From assembly GCF_004352855.1 (NCBI RefSeq), contig NZ_SJSC01000001.1, forward strand, positions 923,108-987,107: a DNA stretch of 64,000 bases. The letters run 5' to 3'. The stretch comes from Marinomonas sp. KMM3893. Lineage in GTDB: Bacteria > Pseudomonadota > Gammaproteobacteria > Pseudomonadales > Marinomonadaceae. The stretch's first letter is position 1. The number at the start of each line of letters is the position of its first letter. Both the position numbers and the translations under genes were made by a program. This document shows positions 1 through 9,662 of this stretch, in pieces. The notes below the pieces were generated by a model. That model worked only from the letters and a program-made list of their open reading frames with translations. It had not been told where the DNA came from and did not search any database.

Positions 1-970
1 CCTCAAAAATATCTTGCTTCTGCGCAGCGCTCAACACTGTGTTGTTGTCGATATAACGCTTGGTGTCGTCGAAGTAATGGCCTGATTCTGGGTCAATACC
101 ACGAACAGCCCCAATCATCTCAGAGGCGAATAAAATGTTCTTCGTAGGGATAATATCCAATAACAGATCAATGCCACGCTGGTGATAAACGCAGGTATCA
201 AAGTAGATGTTATTCAACACGCGCTCGGCAAGGTCGAAGCCCTGATCTTGTGCCAAGCCGCGAAAACGTCCCCAGTGGTAAGGTACCGCGCCGCCGCCAT
301 GAGGAATGATCACCTTAAGCTCTGGAAAGTCTTTAAACACATCTGACATCATAAGTTGCTGGAACCCCGTGGTATCGGCCCCTAAATAATGCGACCCCGT
401 GGTGTGGAAACAATCATTGCACGCCGCACTGACATGAATCATCGCGGGAATGTCGTATTCGCACATTTTTTCGTAAATCGGGTAAAAAGAACGATCCCCT
501 AGTGACGCATCCTGCCAATGACCGCCGCTCGGATCTGGGTTTAAGTTGATGCCAATGAACCCCATTTGCTCAACAGTACGCACAATTTCAGCCACAGATT
601 TTGCAGGATAAACACCTGGTGATTGAGGCAGCTGAGCAACAGGCGCAAAGTTTTCAGGGAAAAGATCGCACACCCGGCGGATAAGGTCGTTTTGATGTTC
701 CGTCCAATATTGGCTGGTGTGCTCGTTGCCAATGTGATGCCCCATCCAGCTTGCACGAGGAGAGAAAATGGTTAAATCCGTGCCGCGCTCATGCTGTAAG
801 CGAAGCTGGTTATTCACAATACTTTCTCGGATCTCATCATCAGAAACAATGACTTTCCCTTTTTCCCCAACGAAGGAAGGGTCTTTAGCAACCAGCTCTT
901 TTTGCTTATCTCGGTATTCACCTACCCCTGGCGGGGTCGTCGTGTAATGACCATGGCAATCTATAATCAT
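1..970 (-). CDS. ligJ: 4-oxalomesaconate hydratase-like amidohydrolase (partial, 3' end cut off by window)
   Basis: The reading frame starts at the ATG complementary to 968-970 and runs off the left edge, so the C-terminus is not seen. The protein begins MIIDCHGHYTT, the HxH metal-binding start of the amidohydrolase-2 superfamily in the form typical of LigJ-type 4-oxalomesaconate hydratases. Later it carries a conserved IPHGGGAVPYHWGR segment and a FASEM block near the cut end. LigJ hydrates 4-oxalomesaconate in the protocatechuate 4,5-cleavage and gallate pathways, in the cytoplasm. No other pathway gene is visible here, so the pathway assignment rests on sequence alone. A related decarboxylase of the same superfamily (gamma-resorcylate type) is the main alternative. 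Confidence 0.75.
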   Translation of the reverse strand, partial: MIIDCHGHYTTTPPGVGEYRDKQKELVAKDPSFVGEKGKVIVSDDEIRESIVNNQLRLQHERGTDLTIFSPRASWMGHHIGNEHTSQYWTEHQNDLIRRVCDLFPENFAPVAQLPQSPGVYPAKSVAEIVRTVEQMGFIGINLNPDPSGGHWQDASLGDRSFYPIYEKMCEYDIPAMIHVSAACNDCFHTTGSHYLGADTTGFQQLMMSDVFKDFPELKVIIPHGGGAVPYHWGRFRGLAQDQGFDLAERVLNNIYFDTCVYHQRGIDLLLDIIPTKNILFASEMIGAVRGIDPESGHYFDDTKRYIDNNTVLSAAQKQDIFE

Positions 971-1501
971 GCTACTTTTCTCTGTCTTGTTTTAAGGTAA
1001 ATAACACCCGCAAAAAGCACATTCCGAAAAGTGGAATACAACCACAACGTCTATGCTGCAAGTGAAAAACGATCCCTGAGTATTGATTTCTACCCGCTCT
1101 TTGACCAGTTCAATTTAACTTAAAAGATATTGAGTTTTGATATAGATAGGTTTTTCACTTCTGAAGAAATGCTGCTTTTGTGTTTTATCAGAAAGCCTTT
1201 GAAGGCAATAACAAGGCAGGAAGAAAAGACTGTAATAAATTGATTTAATTGAGTTTTATAAGAAGTTATATACACAGAGCCAAGCAATGCTGTTTTCTTT
1301 GTGGTGATAACTAAGAAGAAACACGATCTGACTGACACATCTGAAGCATTCACTTTTTATGGAGCGAACAATTCATCTCATTTTAATACACTTAACTCAA
1401 TACCGACTATGCTGGCGTAGAACGCTCTCGATAATGCTGTATTTAGCCACAAAAAAAGCCGCTTTGAGTGAAGCGGCTTTTTAGCGTAGTGGTGTTCTGC
1501 T
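971..1501. other. intergenic region, no supported gene
   Basis: This 531-base AT-rich stretch lies between the ligJ-like start and the end of the peroxiredoxin gene. A 77-codon frame on the minus strand (1120-1353) has low-complexity hydrophobic content and no clear ribosome binding site, so I do not call it. The only clear element is the terminator hairpin at 1451-1482. Confidence 0.6.
1451..1482 (-). terminator. Rho-independent terminator of the peroxiredoxin gene
   Basis: The arms AAAGCCGCTT and AAGCGGCTTT pair around a short loop. They are flanked by A- and T-runs on both sides, so it could act in both directions. It lies 20 bases past the peroxiredoxin stop. Confidence 0.85.
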
Positions 1502-1981
1502 TTAGATTTGTGTTAGTACGTATTCGGCAGAACTAACCTTATATTCACCAGGCTCATCAAGCCAAAGCTTTTGTACAATACCGTGATCAACCAGCATAGC
1601 GTAACGTAAGCTTCGAATGCCCATCTTAGCCGCTGAGATATCCAACTCTAAGCCAAGCGAATGGGTGAATTCAGCCAAACCATCGGCTGCCATAACAAGG
1701 TTCTCAGCATTGTTAGCTTCGCCCCAAGCGTTCATCACAAAAACATCATTAACAGACAAACACACGATCTCATCAATGCCTTTTTCTTTAAACGCATCAA
1801 AATGAACCACATATCCAGGAAGATGACTTGCGCTACAAGTTGGAGTAAAAGCACCAGGTACTGCAAACATCAGCACCTTTTTTCCTGAGAAAAACTCGGT
1901 CACATCAACACTTTCAGGGCCTTCAATACCCATAACTTGAAACTGACCATTAGGCAACATATCCCCAATTTGAACAGCCAT
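1502..1981 (-). CDS. Prx5-type peroxiredoxin
   Basis: The 159-residue protein reduces hydrogen peroxide and organic hydroperoxides in the cytoplasm. It carries the Prx5 signature PGAFTPTCS with the peroxidatic cysteine at residue 49 and a conserved Arg in the GIRSLRYAML segment. A second cysteine at residue 74 sits where several bacterial Prx5 enzymes have one. There is no fused glutaredoxin domain, so reduction would depend on separate glutathione/glutaredoxin or thioredoxin. The gene is a single transcription unit ending at the terminator at 1451-1482. The family call is firm; the exact reductant is not determined. Confidence 0.92.
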   Translation of the reverse strand: MAVQIGDMLPNGQFQVMGIEGPESVDVTEFFSGKKVLMFAVPGAFTPTCSASHLPGYVVHFDAFKEKGIDEIVCLSVNDVFVMNAWGEANNAENLVMAADGLAEFTHSLGLELDISAAKMGIRSLRYAMLVDHGIVQKLWLDEPGEYKVSSAEYVLTQI

Positions 1982-2064
1982 AGATACTCTCCATAAAATA
2001 ATAATGAGCGCATATTACAGGAAAAACGCATCAAATCGGATAAACCCCGTTAAAATGCAATTTA

Positions 2065-4041
2065 TTACACGGTTTTGAATTGTGTTAACAACTGCTTCTG
2101 GTGCGTCGCCAACGCAGAAAGTCGGCTACTGTCCTGCTCACTTTGATCGGCTCCGTGAGTGGCTTGATCCGACATTTCAGAAATTTCATGAATGCTTTTA
2201 CTGATGTCTTGTGCCACCAGCGATTGCTGCTCAGCCGCCGTAGCGATTTGCGTACTTAAATCTCGAATCTCCGTCATGCCCGCTTGCAGTTCATTGATTG
2301 AGACACCAACCGCTCGGGTGTTTTCAACGCTTGAATAAGCCCCATTGCGGCTTTCTTCCATGCTAGACACCGTTTTTTTCACGCTGTGTTGTAACTGGTT
2401 AATCACATTCTGAATTTCTTCCGTAGAGCTATGGGTACGAGTGGCAAGCGTTCGTACTTCATCTGCCACAACCGCAAACCCACGTCCATGTTCACCGGCT
2501 CGTGCCGCCTCAATCGCTGCATTCAATGCCAATAAATTAGTCTGTTCAGCGATTTCTTGGATCACTTCCAGAATACGACCAATATTTTGTGAGTATTCAT
2601 CAAGTTGATTCACCACGCCAGTAGACTGCTCAAGCTGACTGGCGAGCAATTCCACCTCTTCAATATTACGGCTCATTTGCTCACGGCTGTCGTTCGCTCG
2701 TTGGTCGACGTGCTGAATTTGGCTCAAGGTTATTTCAGAGTTCTTAGCGACCTCCTGCACGGTGGCGGCCATTTCCGTCATCGCAGTGGCCACACTCGAG
2801 GTTTGCTCGTTTTGAGCTCGCATCAGCACCTTGGTATCGCCCGCTAAGCGAACATTATTTTGCGCCGACTCGGCAACATCGTTCGATGCGTTATCGATTT
2901 CTAACATGACTTGCTGCAGTTTAATGACTAAATCATTCACCCAGCGAGACAAATCACCAAACTCATCTTTCGTTTTTACTTTACTGCGCTGAGTAAAATC
3001 CCCTTCTGAGATTTTGCCCAAAACCGCCATCACCTCATTCAATGGGTTGCGAATACTGCGACTCACCCACACAGTAATGGCAACGGCGATAAGGATGGAT
3101 ATAAGCAAAACAACGCCCATCATCACTGTCGACACAGAAGCGCTTTCTTTGGCCGCCATTTTCGCCTGATCGCGCATTGAAGCGGTGCTGCTGAGTAAAG
3201 AGTTGGTGAGTGAATCCACTTTCTCCATGCTAGTAGAAAGCTGCTTGGCAATGACTTCTGCCTCTTGATTCAAACGGATATAGTCATAATAATTATTAAT
3301 GACACTGTCTTTCTTCTCTATTTCTGTGGTCAGTAACTCAATCGAGTCTTTAATGTCTGGGTTATCCAAATAACTTAACTTGTCATCCAAGCCGGTAAAG
3401 GCCTTAGCCATGCTATCCATGATCGATTTCATGTCTTTTAAGTTACTGGAGTCGAAATAGTCGCCGATCGATACTTGTAGGCTTTCTAAACGAATGCGCA
3501 CATAAGACGCGGCAAACTTAGCGGCTTGCGAATCGCTATCTTCAGCAATGGCCTTGAGGTCATCAATGGTGTAGGAAAGGTCATCTTTAAGATCGAATTT
3601 TTTATCTGGAATTTGGTTTCGTAGATTCAGCATGTGCTCATGATTAGCAAACGCGACTTGTGTGTTTTTATAGAAGGCTTGAAGCTGAACTTGCATGTTT
3701 GCTAGCAGATCTGCCATTTCAGGGTGCGAATTGACCTCTTGCTGCAACTCTGTTGAAAGACCATCAATGGCCTTTTTATGCTGTTCAAACGATTTTTTCA
3801 AACCGACTAATGAAGCCGGCGATTTGCTTAATAAATACTGCAACACTGTCGCATTCGCGAGAGACAGATCATGCCCTAATTCATTACTTTGTGCGGTAAT
3901 CTTGGCGACATTTCCTGTTATATCATCAAGATTATCCTCAATTTGTTTAATTCCAGTAAAACCCGAGGCGGCAATCACCAGCAACAACAATAACAGGACA
4001 CCAAAACCCAATAGGATTCTTTGGATTACAGACAGTGACAT
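2065..4041 (-). CDS. methyl-accepting chemotaxis protein
   Basis: This 658-residue transmembrane chemoreceptor would sense a periplasmic ligand and signal to CheA/CheW. A first membrane helix spans about residues 9-29. A periplasmic helical region of about 270 residues follows, then a second helix at about 303-326 and a HAMP segment starting at the RNPL block. The C-terminal half is a coiled coil with the invariant hairpin tip around [19 protein letters not shown]. The periplasmic part is all-helical, which suggests a helical-bundle sensor domain; the ligand cannot be predicted. There is no C-terminal CheR-binding pentapeptide. The gene stands alone and is divergent from the MocR regulator. 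Confidence 0.93.
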   Translation of the reverse strand: MSLSVIQRILLGFGVLLLLLLVIAASGFTGIKQIEDNLDDITGNVAKITAQSNELGHDLSLANATVLQYLLSKSPASLVGLKKSFEQHKKAIDGLSTELQQEVNSHPEMADLLANMQVQLQAFYKNTQVAFANHEHMLNLRNQIPDKKFDLKDDLSYTIDDLKAIAEDSDSQAAKFAASYVRIRLESLQVSIGDYFDSSNLKDMKSIMDSMAKAFTGLDDKLSYLDNPDIKDSIELLTTEIEKKDSVINNYYDYIRLNQEAEVIAKQLSTSMEKVDSLTNSLLSSTASMRDQAKMAAKESASVSTVMMGVVLLISILIAVAITVWVSRSIRNPLNEVMAVLGKISEGDFTQRSKVKTKDEFGDLSRWVNDLVIKLQQVMLEIDNASNDVAESAQNNVRLAGDTKVLMRAQNEQTSSVATAMTEMAATVQEVAKNSEITLSQIQHVDQRANDSREQMSRNIEEVELLASQLEQSTGVVNQLDEYSQNIGRILEVIQEIAEQTNLLALNAAIEAARAGEHGRGFAVVADEVRTLATRTHSSTEEIQNVINQLQHSVKKTVSSMEESRNGAYSSVENTRAVGVSINELQAGMTEIRDLSTQIATAAEQQSLVAQDISKSIHEISEMSDQATHGADQSEQDSSRLSALATHQKQLLTQFKTV

Positions 4042-4262
4042 AACTAACCTCTAGCAATGGAATTGATCTTCATATTACGTGCATAAATCACACCATATAT
4101 TGGCAGAAAACTGACCTGATAGACAAATGATATCCCATGAAACTTTTGCTTCAGCCCCATAAACCAAGAAATCATGCTCTCAACCAAGAATGAAGCCATA
4201 GGTTTCCCGAAAAGGATCTGCTAAATTCAATTCATAACGACTAACGAGTATCAGCAACCGCT

Positions 4263-5714
4263 ATGGATCAACCTCTCTACGAACAAGTCGCAACGCAGAT
4301 CGAAAAACAAATTATCGAAGGGACTTTTTTGCCCAACGCCCGCATCCCTTCTCTTCGAAAGTCGAGTAAGCAATTCAACGTCAGCATTGCCACTGTGATG
4401 CAAGCTTTTAGCTTATTGGAAGATCGCGGTTTAATTAAAGCTCGGCCCCAAAAAGGCTACTTTGTTCAGAGTAACCAACCAACCGCAGAAACGGCGCACA
4501 TTGCCCCTAAAAAGTACGATGGCCACATGCACCTACTGCTTAACCAGTTATTGCATGCCTCCCAAGATAAAAATATCGCCCCTTTTGGCGCCGCCATTCC
4601 ACACAGTGACTTTTTGCCTCTCAAACAATTGCAACGCTCTGTGGTTCGGCTTATGCGGGCAGAGCCCGAGATTTGTTCAACCTATGAATTTACGCCGGGG
4701 TCACTGGATCTACGACGACAAATAGCCATTCGCATGCTCGATACTGGGTGCCGCCTTCAAACGGATGACATCACCATCACCCTAGGTTGTCAAAATGCCA
4801 TCATGCTGGCGCTTCAAGCCACCACCCAACCTGGCGATACCATCGCAATAGAAAGCCCCGCTTATCACGGCGTGTTACAAGCCATCGAAGTATTGCACTT
4901 AAAGGCCATTGAAATCCCTTGCTCTGAAACTCTTGGTATCAACCTCCAGCAACTTGAGCACGCGGCACAGCAATGGAAAATAAAAGCCTGCATTGTCACA
5001 CCAAACAATCAAAACCCAACCGGAGCGACACTCTCTAGGCAAGCCAGAGCCGACTTATTGCGCATAGTGAATCAATACGATATCGCGCTCATCGAAGACG
5101 ATGTTTATGGCGAATTGGGGTATCAAGACAAACGAGAAAGTGCTTTAAAAGCCAATGACACAGCAGGTCGAGTTATTTATTGCAGTTCTTTTTCGAAAAG
5201 CATCGCACCTGGGTTTAGAGTCGGCTGGATAGTTGGTGGGCGTTATCAAGATAAAATAGAACATTATGCTTATGTGCAGTCGCTGGCGATTCCAACCGTG
5301 ACACAAATTGCGATTGCCCACTTTCTGGAGCATGGCGCTTATGACCGCCATTTGCGCAAAACAAGGCAAATTTATCAAACCAATTTGATCCGCTGTCAAA
5401 ACCTTGTGCTGGAGGCTTTCCCTACAGGGACGAAAGTGTCCCAGCCTACTGGGGGATTTTTACTTTGGGTCACGCTCCCAGACACAGTCGATGCAATGCA
5501 ACTTTATCAAGAGGCGCTGGCGCAGAAAATTGGCCTATTGCCCGGCCTTGCTTTTAGCCTTTCCAACCAATTTGCCCACCATTTAAGGCTCAATTATGCC
5601 GTTTTATGGGATGAAAAAAATCTTCAGGCCTTATTGGAATTGGGAAGCTTGGTTCATAGTCTAGAAAATGACGTGCTGACTGATAACGACATTTATCAGC
5701 ACTCTCCGACATAA
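4263..5714 (+). CDS. MocR-family regulator (GntR winged helix fused to class I aminotransferase)
   Basis: This 483-residue chimera has an N-terminal GntR winged helix (residues 1-70, starting MDQPLYEQVA) joined to a fold-type I aminotransferase domain. The PLP site is intact: NQNPTGATLS around residue 251, the acidic pair in IEDDVYGE, and the Schiff-base lysine at about residue 312 in SSFSKSIAPGFR. MocR proteins bind DNA and respond to PLP or amino-compound effectors. It resembles YdcR more than PdxR, and no pdxST genes are nearby. The neighbours are a divergent chemoreceptor and an unrelated PilZ gene, so the target is unknown. Confidence 0.9.
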   Translation: MDQPLYEQVATQIEKQIIEGTFLPNARIPSLRKSSKQFNVSIATVMQAFSLLEDRGLIKARPQKGYFVQSNQPTAETAHIAPKKYDGHMHLLLNQLLHASQDKNIAPFGAAIPHSDFLPLKQLQRSVVRLMRAEPEICSTYEFTPGSLDLRRQIAIRMLDTGCRLQTDDITITLGCQNAIMLALQATTQPGDTIAIESPAYHGVLQAIEVLHLKAIEIPCSETLGINLQQLEHAAQQWKIKACIVTPNNQNPTGATLSRQARADLLRIVNQYDIALIEDDVYGELGYQDKRESALKANDTAGRVIYCSSFSKSIAPGFRVGWIVGGRYQDKIEHYAYVQSLAIPTVTQIAIAHFLEHGAYDRHLRKTRQIYQTNLIRCQNLVLEAFPTGTKVSQPTGGFLLWVTLPDTVDAMQLYQEALAQKIGLLPGLAFSLSNQFAHHLRLNYAVLWDEKNLQALLELGSLVHSLENDVLTDNDIYQHSPT

Positions 5715-5955
5715 CTTTTCAAAAATACATGATTTATAACGCATTTTAAGTGGCGAACTGATAAAAAATGGATTACTTCTTAATAGTGTCTGATTAGGGA
5801 CTTTTTTCTTATAAGCTGAAGTTATGAATGTCTATTTTGCTATCTTAAAATTCGTCTGTACAGCCCGAACAGAAAGCGTACAATTCGCATTCTTTTTTAA
5901 ACACTCTGCCTTTGTGGCCGATAACTTTAATACTTGAATTAGCTGGCTTGTTGCG

Positions 5956-6366
5956 ATGGAATTTGTTTCACATCCGAAAGACCTTCCTTTAGAGATTACT
6001 CTCATAGAGGATCAACCTTTTCCCACTTCTAAGAGGGAAGATGTCGGGTTCGCCGGAATTACATGTTTTGCTGCCCAACACTTTGAAAGTGGACGCTCTG
6101 TAAGAATTACATTAGAAGAAATCGACCCTAACTTTTGTGTTACGGGCCGTGTCGTCTGGTGTGACAACGAAAGAGGCGAATACAAGGTAGCAATAGAATT
6201 CCCAATCAAAGACGAGTGTTATTGTGTGCGAATGGTTGAGCAGCTGTCTCAAATTGAGCATTATCGCCGCCAAGCGAAGACACAAGGCCGTCGCCTTAAC
6301 TACAACGAAGCTGCGGCTGAATGGATCCAGAAATTTGCCGCTTCATTCCCCGCATTTATCATTTAA
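5956..6366 (+). CDS. PilZ-domain-like protein
   Basis: This small 136-residue soluble protein has a PilZ-like pattern: an N-terminal HPKDLPLEI segment where PilZ proteins carry their Arg-rich loop, then VGFAGITCF, and a strand set ending GRVVWCDNERGEYKVAIEF. The classical RxxxR cyclic-di-GMP-binding motif is replaced by His-Pro-Lys-Asp, so binding may be weak or absent. It lies nine bases upstream of the DUF501 gene and is probably co-transcribed with it. There is no strong Shine-Dalgarno before the ATG. The fold call is moderate; the function is unknown. Confidence 0.65.
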   Translation: MEFVSHPKDLPLEITLIEDQPFPTSKREDVGFAGITCFAAQHFESGRSVRITLEEIDPNFCVTGRVVWCDNERGEYKVAIEFPIKDECYCVRMVEQLSQIEHYRRQAKTQGRRLNYNEAAAEWIQKFAASFPAFII

Positions 6367-6375
6367 AAGACCTCT

Positions 6376-6891
6376 ATGACCCAATCTCTTTCTCAACGTG
6401 ATATCGATATTATCACTAGCCAGCTTGGCCGTACGCCAAGCGGCATTAGCGCCATTGCTCATTACTCCCCAAACCGTGTTCCACAAGTACTCGAAATGGA
6501 AACTTGGGTGTTTAATCAACCCTTCCCAACCTTGTACTGGCTCTCTAGTAAAGCCATTGATAAAGCGCTTGCTAAAATCGAAAGCCAAGGCGTGGTAAAA
6601 GAGCTAGAACAGCGCATCAAAGACGACGCAGCATTGCGCGAAGCGCATCACAATTCACATCGTGATTATATTGCTCGACGTTGGGCTGCGATGAGTGACG
6701 AGCACAAAGCCATTATTGAAGAAAAAGGCTTTAAACCGTTATTTGAAGAGCTCGGTATTGGTGGTATCAAAAACTGGGATCAAGTTCGTTGCTTACACAT
6801 GCAATACGCCCATCACCTAGCAGGCGATAATGTCATTGGTCGCATTCTGGATGAAGAATACGACATACGAAGCATCGCCGACGCAGAATAA
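6376..6891 (+). CDS. DUF501 family protein
   Basis: The 171-residue protein matches DUF501 as I know the family. It has a PFPTLYWLSSKAIDKALAKIE block, a helical region with an HHNSHRDYIARR element, and the CLHMQYAHHLAGDNVIGR signature near the C-terminus with conserved Cys and His residues. No biochemical role is established for DUF501; in actinobacteria it sits near cell-cycle and enolase genes, but that context is not present here. The gene follows the PilZ-like gene closely and ends before the terminator at 6943-6984. Confidence 0.85.
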   Translation: MTQSLSQRDIDIITSQLGRTPSGISAIAHYSPNRVPQVLEMETWVFNQPFPTLYWLSSKAIDKALAKIESQGVVKELEQRIKDDAALREAHHNSHRDYIARRWAAMSDEHKAIIEEKGFKPLFEELGIGGIKNWDQVRCLHMQYAHHLAGDNVIGRILDEEYDIRSIADAE

Positions 6892-6942
6892 ACGCCGTCA
6901 AAACAAGCGCCATAAAACACGCTATCGCTTGGCATAGACAAT

Positions 6943-6984
6943 AAAAAACCAGACTAAGTGTGAAAACTTGAGTCTGGTTTTTTT
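6943..6984 (+). terminator. bidirectional terminator between the DUF501 gene and glpK
   Basis: The arms AACCAGACT and AGTCTGGTT pair around a loop of about 15 bases. An A-run precedes them and a T8 run follows. The hairpin lies between two convergent genes and probably serves both. Confidence 0.85.
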
Positions 6985-7013
6985 TCGTTTTTACTCACGC
7001 GATGATAAGCCCT

Positions 7014-8504
7014 TTATTCTTCAGGGCGTGTACGGACTCGATTGACGGCTTCTTGCCAGCCTGCGTATAGTTTTTCGCCCGTACCCTGCTCCATACTAGG
7101 TTCAAAGCGTTTTTCGGCTTGCCATAAATCCGTAATTGCCTCTAACGAAGAATAAATCCCCACCTGCAGACCGGCTAAATAGGCCGCGCCTAATGCCGTG
7201 GTTTCGGTGATTTTTGGACGCTCTACTTCTACTTCCAATAGGTCACTTAAAAACTGCACCATGACATCGTTAATCACCATGCCACCATCGATGCGCAACG
7301 AGCGAAACGTTGCACCATCTTGCGCCATGGCCCCAACCAAATCTTTTGTTTGGTAACACACGGATCGCAATCCAGCACTGACGATGTCCGCCACACTGGT
7401 ATCACGCGTCAAGCCGATCATAGCGCCCCTGGCATCCGGGTCCCAATAGGGTGCCCCCAAGCCAGTAAACGCTGGCACTAAATACACTGAATCACCATTA
7501 AGTGCTTGTTGCGCCAAGCTTTGTGTTTCTTTTGCGTCTTTAAATAGATTTAAACCATCTCGCAACCATTGAATCGCAGCACCGGCCACAAAGATACTGC
7601 CTTCTAGCGCGTATGTGACCTTGCCGTTTAAGCGATAACCCACGGTGGTGAGCAGTTTATTTTCTGAGCGTAATGGTTTATCGCCGGTGTTCAAAATAAG
7701 AAAACAGCCGGTTCCATAGGTGCTTTTCACCATGCCAGGTTTAAAGCATGCTTGGCCTATTAAAGCCGCTTGCTGATCTCCCGCCATGCCATTTACAGGA
7801 ATACTGGCACCCAGCCACTCTTCATCGATCTCGCCAAAATCCGCGCTGCAATCCATCACTTCTGGTAAGAGCACATTCTCAATACCAAGGGCTTTAATCA
7901 ATTCCTGATCCCACTCCTGCGTATGAATATTAAACGCCATGGTGCGAGCCGCATTGGTTGCATCCGTTTTATGGGATTGACCTTTGGTTAGGCGCCATAA
8001 TAAGAAACTGTCGACCGTTCCGAAGGCAAGCTTGTGTTGTTCCGCTTTGTCTTTTGCCCCTTCGACGTTGTCTAATATCCAACGAATTTTGGTCGCAGAA
8101 AAATAAGGGTCTATGAGCAATCCCGTTTTATTCTGAACGCTTTCGCTCAGCCCTTGTTGATGCAGCATTTGACAGAATTCACTGGTTCGTCGATCTTGCC
8201 ATACAATGGCGTTATAAACAGCTTCTCCGGTTTCAATATCCCAGAGAATGGTGGTTTCTCGTTGGTTGGTAATACCGATACTGGCTACCGATTTTGCATC
8301 GATACCTGTATCCTTGAGAACAGAACGACAGACGCTTAAAGTGGATGTCCATATATCTTCAGGATCATGCTCCACCCAACCATCATGAGGGAAATGCTGC
8401 GCAAACTCTTGTTGTGATTGACCTACTCGCTGCCCTAATTCATCAAATAGAATTGCACGAGAACTGGTGGTGCCTTGATCAATCGCAAGAATATATTTTT
8501 TCAT
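7014..8504 (-). CDS. glpK: glycerol kinase
   Basis: The 496-residue protein phosphorylates glycerol to sn-glycerol 3-phosphate with ATP, in the cytoplasm. It has the FGGY-kinase phosphate loop at the N-terminus ([15 protein letters not shown]), the [13 protein letters not shown] segment with the catalytic Asp, and a [13 protein letters not shown] block. Its length is that of normal bacterial GlpK. It is divergent from glpR, with a GlpR-like operator in the shared spacer at 8577-8603, which fits repression by GlpR and induction by glycerol 3-phosphate. No glpF facilitator is present in the window. Confidence 0.97.
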   Translation of the reverse strand: MKKYILAIDQGTTSSRAILFDELGQRVGQSQQEFAQHFPHDGWVEHDPEDIWTSTLSVCRSVLKDTGIDAKSVASIGITNQRETTILWDIETGEAVYNAIVWQDRRTSEFCQMLHQQGLSESVQNKTGLLIDPYFSATKIRWILDNVEGAKDKAEQHKLAFGTVDSFLLWRLTKGQSHKTDATNAARTMAFNIHTQEWDQELIKALGIENVLLPEVMDCSADFGEIDEEWLGASIPVNGMAGDQQAALIGQACFKPGMVKSTYGTGCFLILNTGDKPLRSENKLLTTVGYRLNGKVTYALEGSIFVAGAAIQWLRDGLNLFKDAKETQSLAQQALNGDSVYLVPAFTGLGAPYWDPDARGAMIGLTRDTSVADIVSAGLRSVCYQTKDLVGAMAQDGATFRSLRIDGGMVINDVMVQFLSDLLEVEVERPKITETTALGAAYLAGLQVGIYSSLEAITDLWQAEKRFEPSMEQGTGEKLYAGWQEAVNRVRTRPEE

Positions 8505-8576
8505 AGGAAAGGCTCTTTTAGGTCACTGTCATCCGGCATAAGAATCGCGCCTGAGACTTTTTATTTTTTTTATTTT

Positions 8577-8603
8577 GAACAAAAATGTTCAAATGTGAAT
8601 ATC
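8577..8603. promoter_or_regulatory. putative GlpR operator between glpK and glpR
   Basis: The spacer holds GAACAAAAATGTTC, a perfect GAAC/GTTC inverted repeat. It overlaps AATGTTCAAATGTGAATAT, which matches the known GlpR operator pattern (ATGTTCG-N4-CGAACAT) at about 13 of 20 positions. The site lies upstream of glpK and 66-92 bases before glpR, so it could control both. This is inferred from motif resemblance only. Confidence 0.6.
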
Positions 8604-8668
8604 GGCTATTAAAAACCAATCTAGGCTTCTTTAGCAAGCAGTAAACTTTTTTAGGAGAATGAATCAAC

Positions 8669-9442
8669 ATGGGCCAACAAACTCGCCAAGAGAAAATCGT
8701 CGCCATTGCTAAAGAAAAAGGGTATGTGACGATCGATGAATTGGCCAGCAAATTTTCCGTCACACCACAAACCATTCGCCGTGATATCAATGCCCTTGCT
8801 GAAGCAGAACAAATTCGTCGCCACCATGGCGGTGCAAGCTACGATTCCAGTACCACCAACGTGGCTTATGCCACTCGGCAAATTATGCAGCTCTCAGCCA
8901 AAGAACAAATTGCTAAGAAAATTGCGGCAGAGATTCCTAACCACGCATCTTTATTTATCAATATCGGTACCACCACAGAAACCGTAGCCCGCGCTTTACT
9001 CAACCATCAAGGGCTGCAGGTCATTACGAACAATTTAAATGTCGCGACCATTCTTAGTGGCAAAGAAGATTTTACCGTGATTATCGCTGGCGGCACAGTG
9101 CGCTCGCGGGATGGCGGGGTAATGGGTGAAGCCACTATTGATTTTATTAATCAGTTCCGCGTGGATTACGGCATTATTGGTATCAGTGGCATTGACCCTC
9201 ATGACGGCTCACTGCTGGACTATGATTACCAAGAAGTGCGTGTCGCACAAAGCATTATCGCCAACTCTCGCAACGTTTTCTTAGCCGCTGACAGCGTTAA
9301 GTTTGGTCGCAATGCGGTTGTCCGACTCGGTAACATTACCCAAGTCGATCGTCTATTCACTGAAGAACAACCACCAAAACCGATTCTTACATTGATGAAA
9401 GAGCATCAAGTTCGTTTGGAACTTTGCGCCTCCACCTCCTAA
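8669..9442 (+). CDS. glpR: DeoR-family glycerol-3-phosphate regulon repressor
   Basis: The 257-residue repressor has an N-terminal DeoR winged helix (residues 1-60), with the recognition-helix segment [19 protein letters not shown]-terminal sugar-phosphate sensor domain carries the [14 protein letters not shown] and ITNNLNVA blocks. GlpR proteins repress glpK, glpD and related genes and release DNA on binding glycerol 3-phosphate. Its place between glpK and glpD, with GlpR-like palindromes before both, supports the name. A good Shine-Dalgarno (TTAGGAGAA) precedes the ATG. Confidence 0.93.
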   Translation: MGQQTRQEKIVAIAKEKGYVTIDELASKFSVTPQTIRRDINALAEAEQIRRHHGGASYDSSTTNVAYATRQIMQLSAKEQIAKKIAAEIPNHASLFINIGTTTETVARALLNHQGLQVITNNLNVATILSGKEDFTVIIAGGTVRSRDGGVMGEATIDFINQFRVDYGIIGISGIDPHDGSLLDYDYQEVRVAQSIIANSRNVFLAADSVKFGRNAVVRLGNITQVDRLFTEEQPPKPILTLMKEHQVRLELCASTS

Positions 9443-9595
9443 TATCGACCTTTCTGCAACATACCATTATGGCGAAAAGCGACTATCTTAGAAAAAGAGG
9501 TCGCTTACGCTCTATACCGCTCAGTGTCTTTTCCTTAAATACTCCATAGAAAATACCATTCGGAACTTGCCAGCGACCAGTTCAAGGTCTACTAT

Positions 9596-9633
9596 CGAAC
9601 ATAAATATTCGTTTTCGAACAAAAATGAACATT
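9596..9633. promoter_or_regulatory. putative tandem GlpR operators upstream of glpD
   Basis: AATATTCGTTTTCGAACAAA at 9604-9623 matches the GlpR operator pattern at about 17 of 20 positions. A CGAACAT half-site just upstream (9596-9602) and a GAACATT half-site just downstream (9627-9633) suggest cooperative multi-site repression. The cluster ends about 30 bases before the glpD start. Confidence 0.7.
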
Positions 9634-9662
9634 ACTATTCGGGATTCTCAACGAGGCAGGGC

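Noticed and set aside
1120..1353. 77-codon minus-strand frame between ligJ and the peroxiredoxin gene
   Set aside because: AT-rich, low-complexity translation, no clear Shine-Dalgarno and no recognisable domain.
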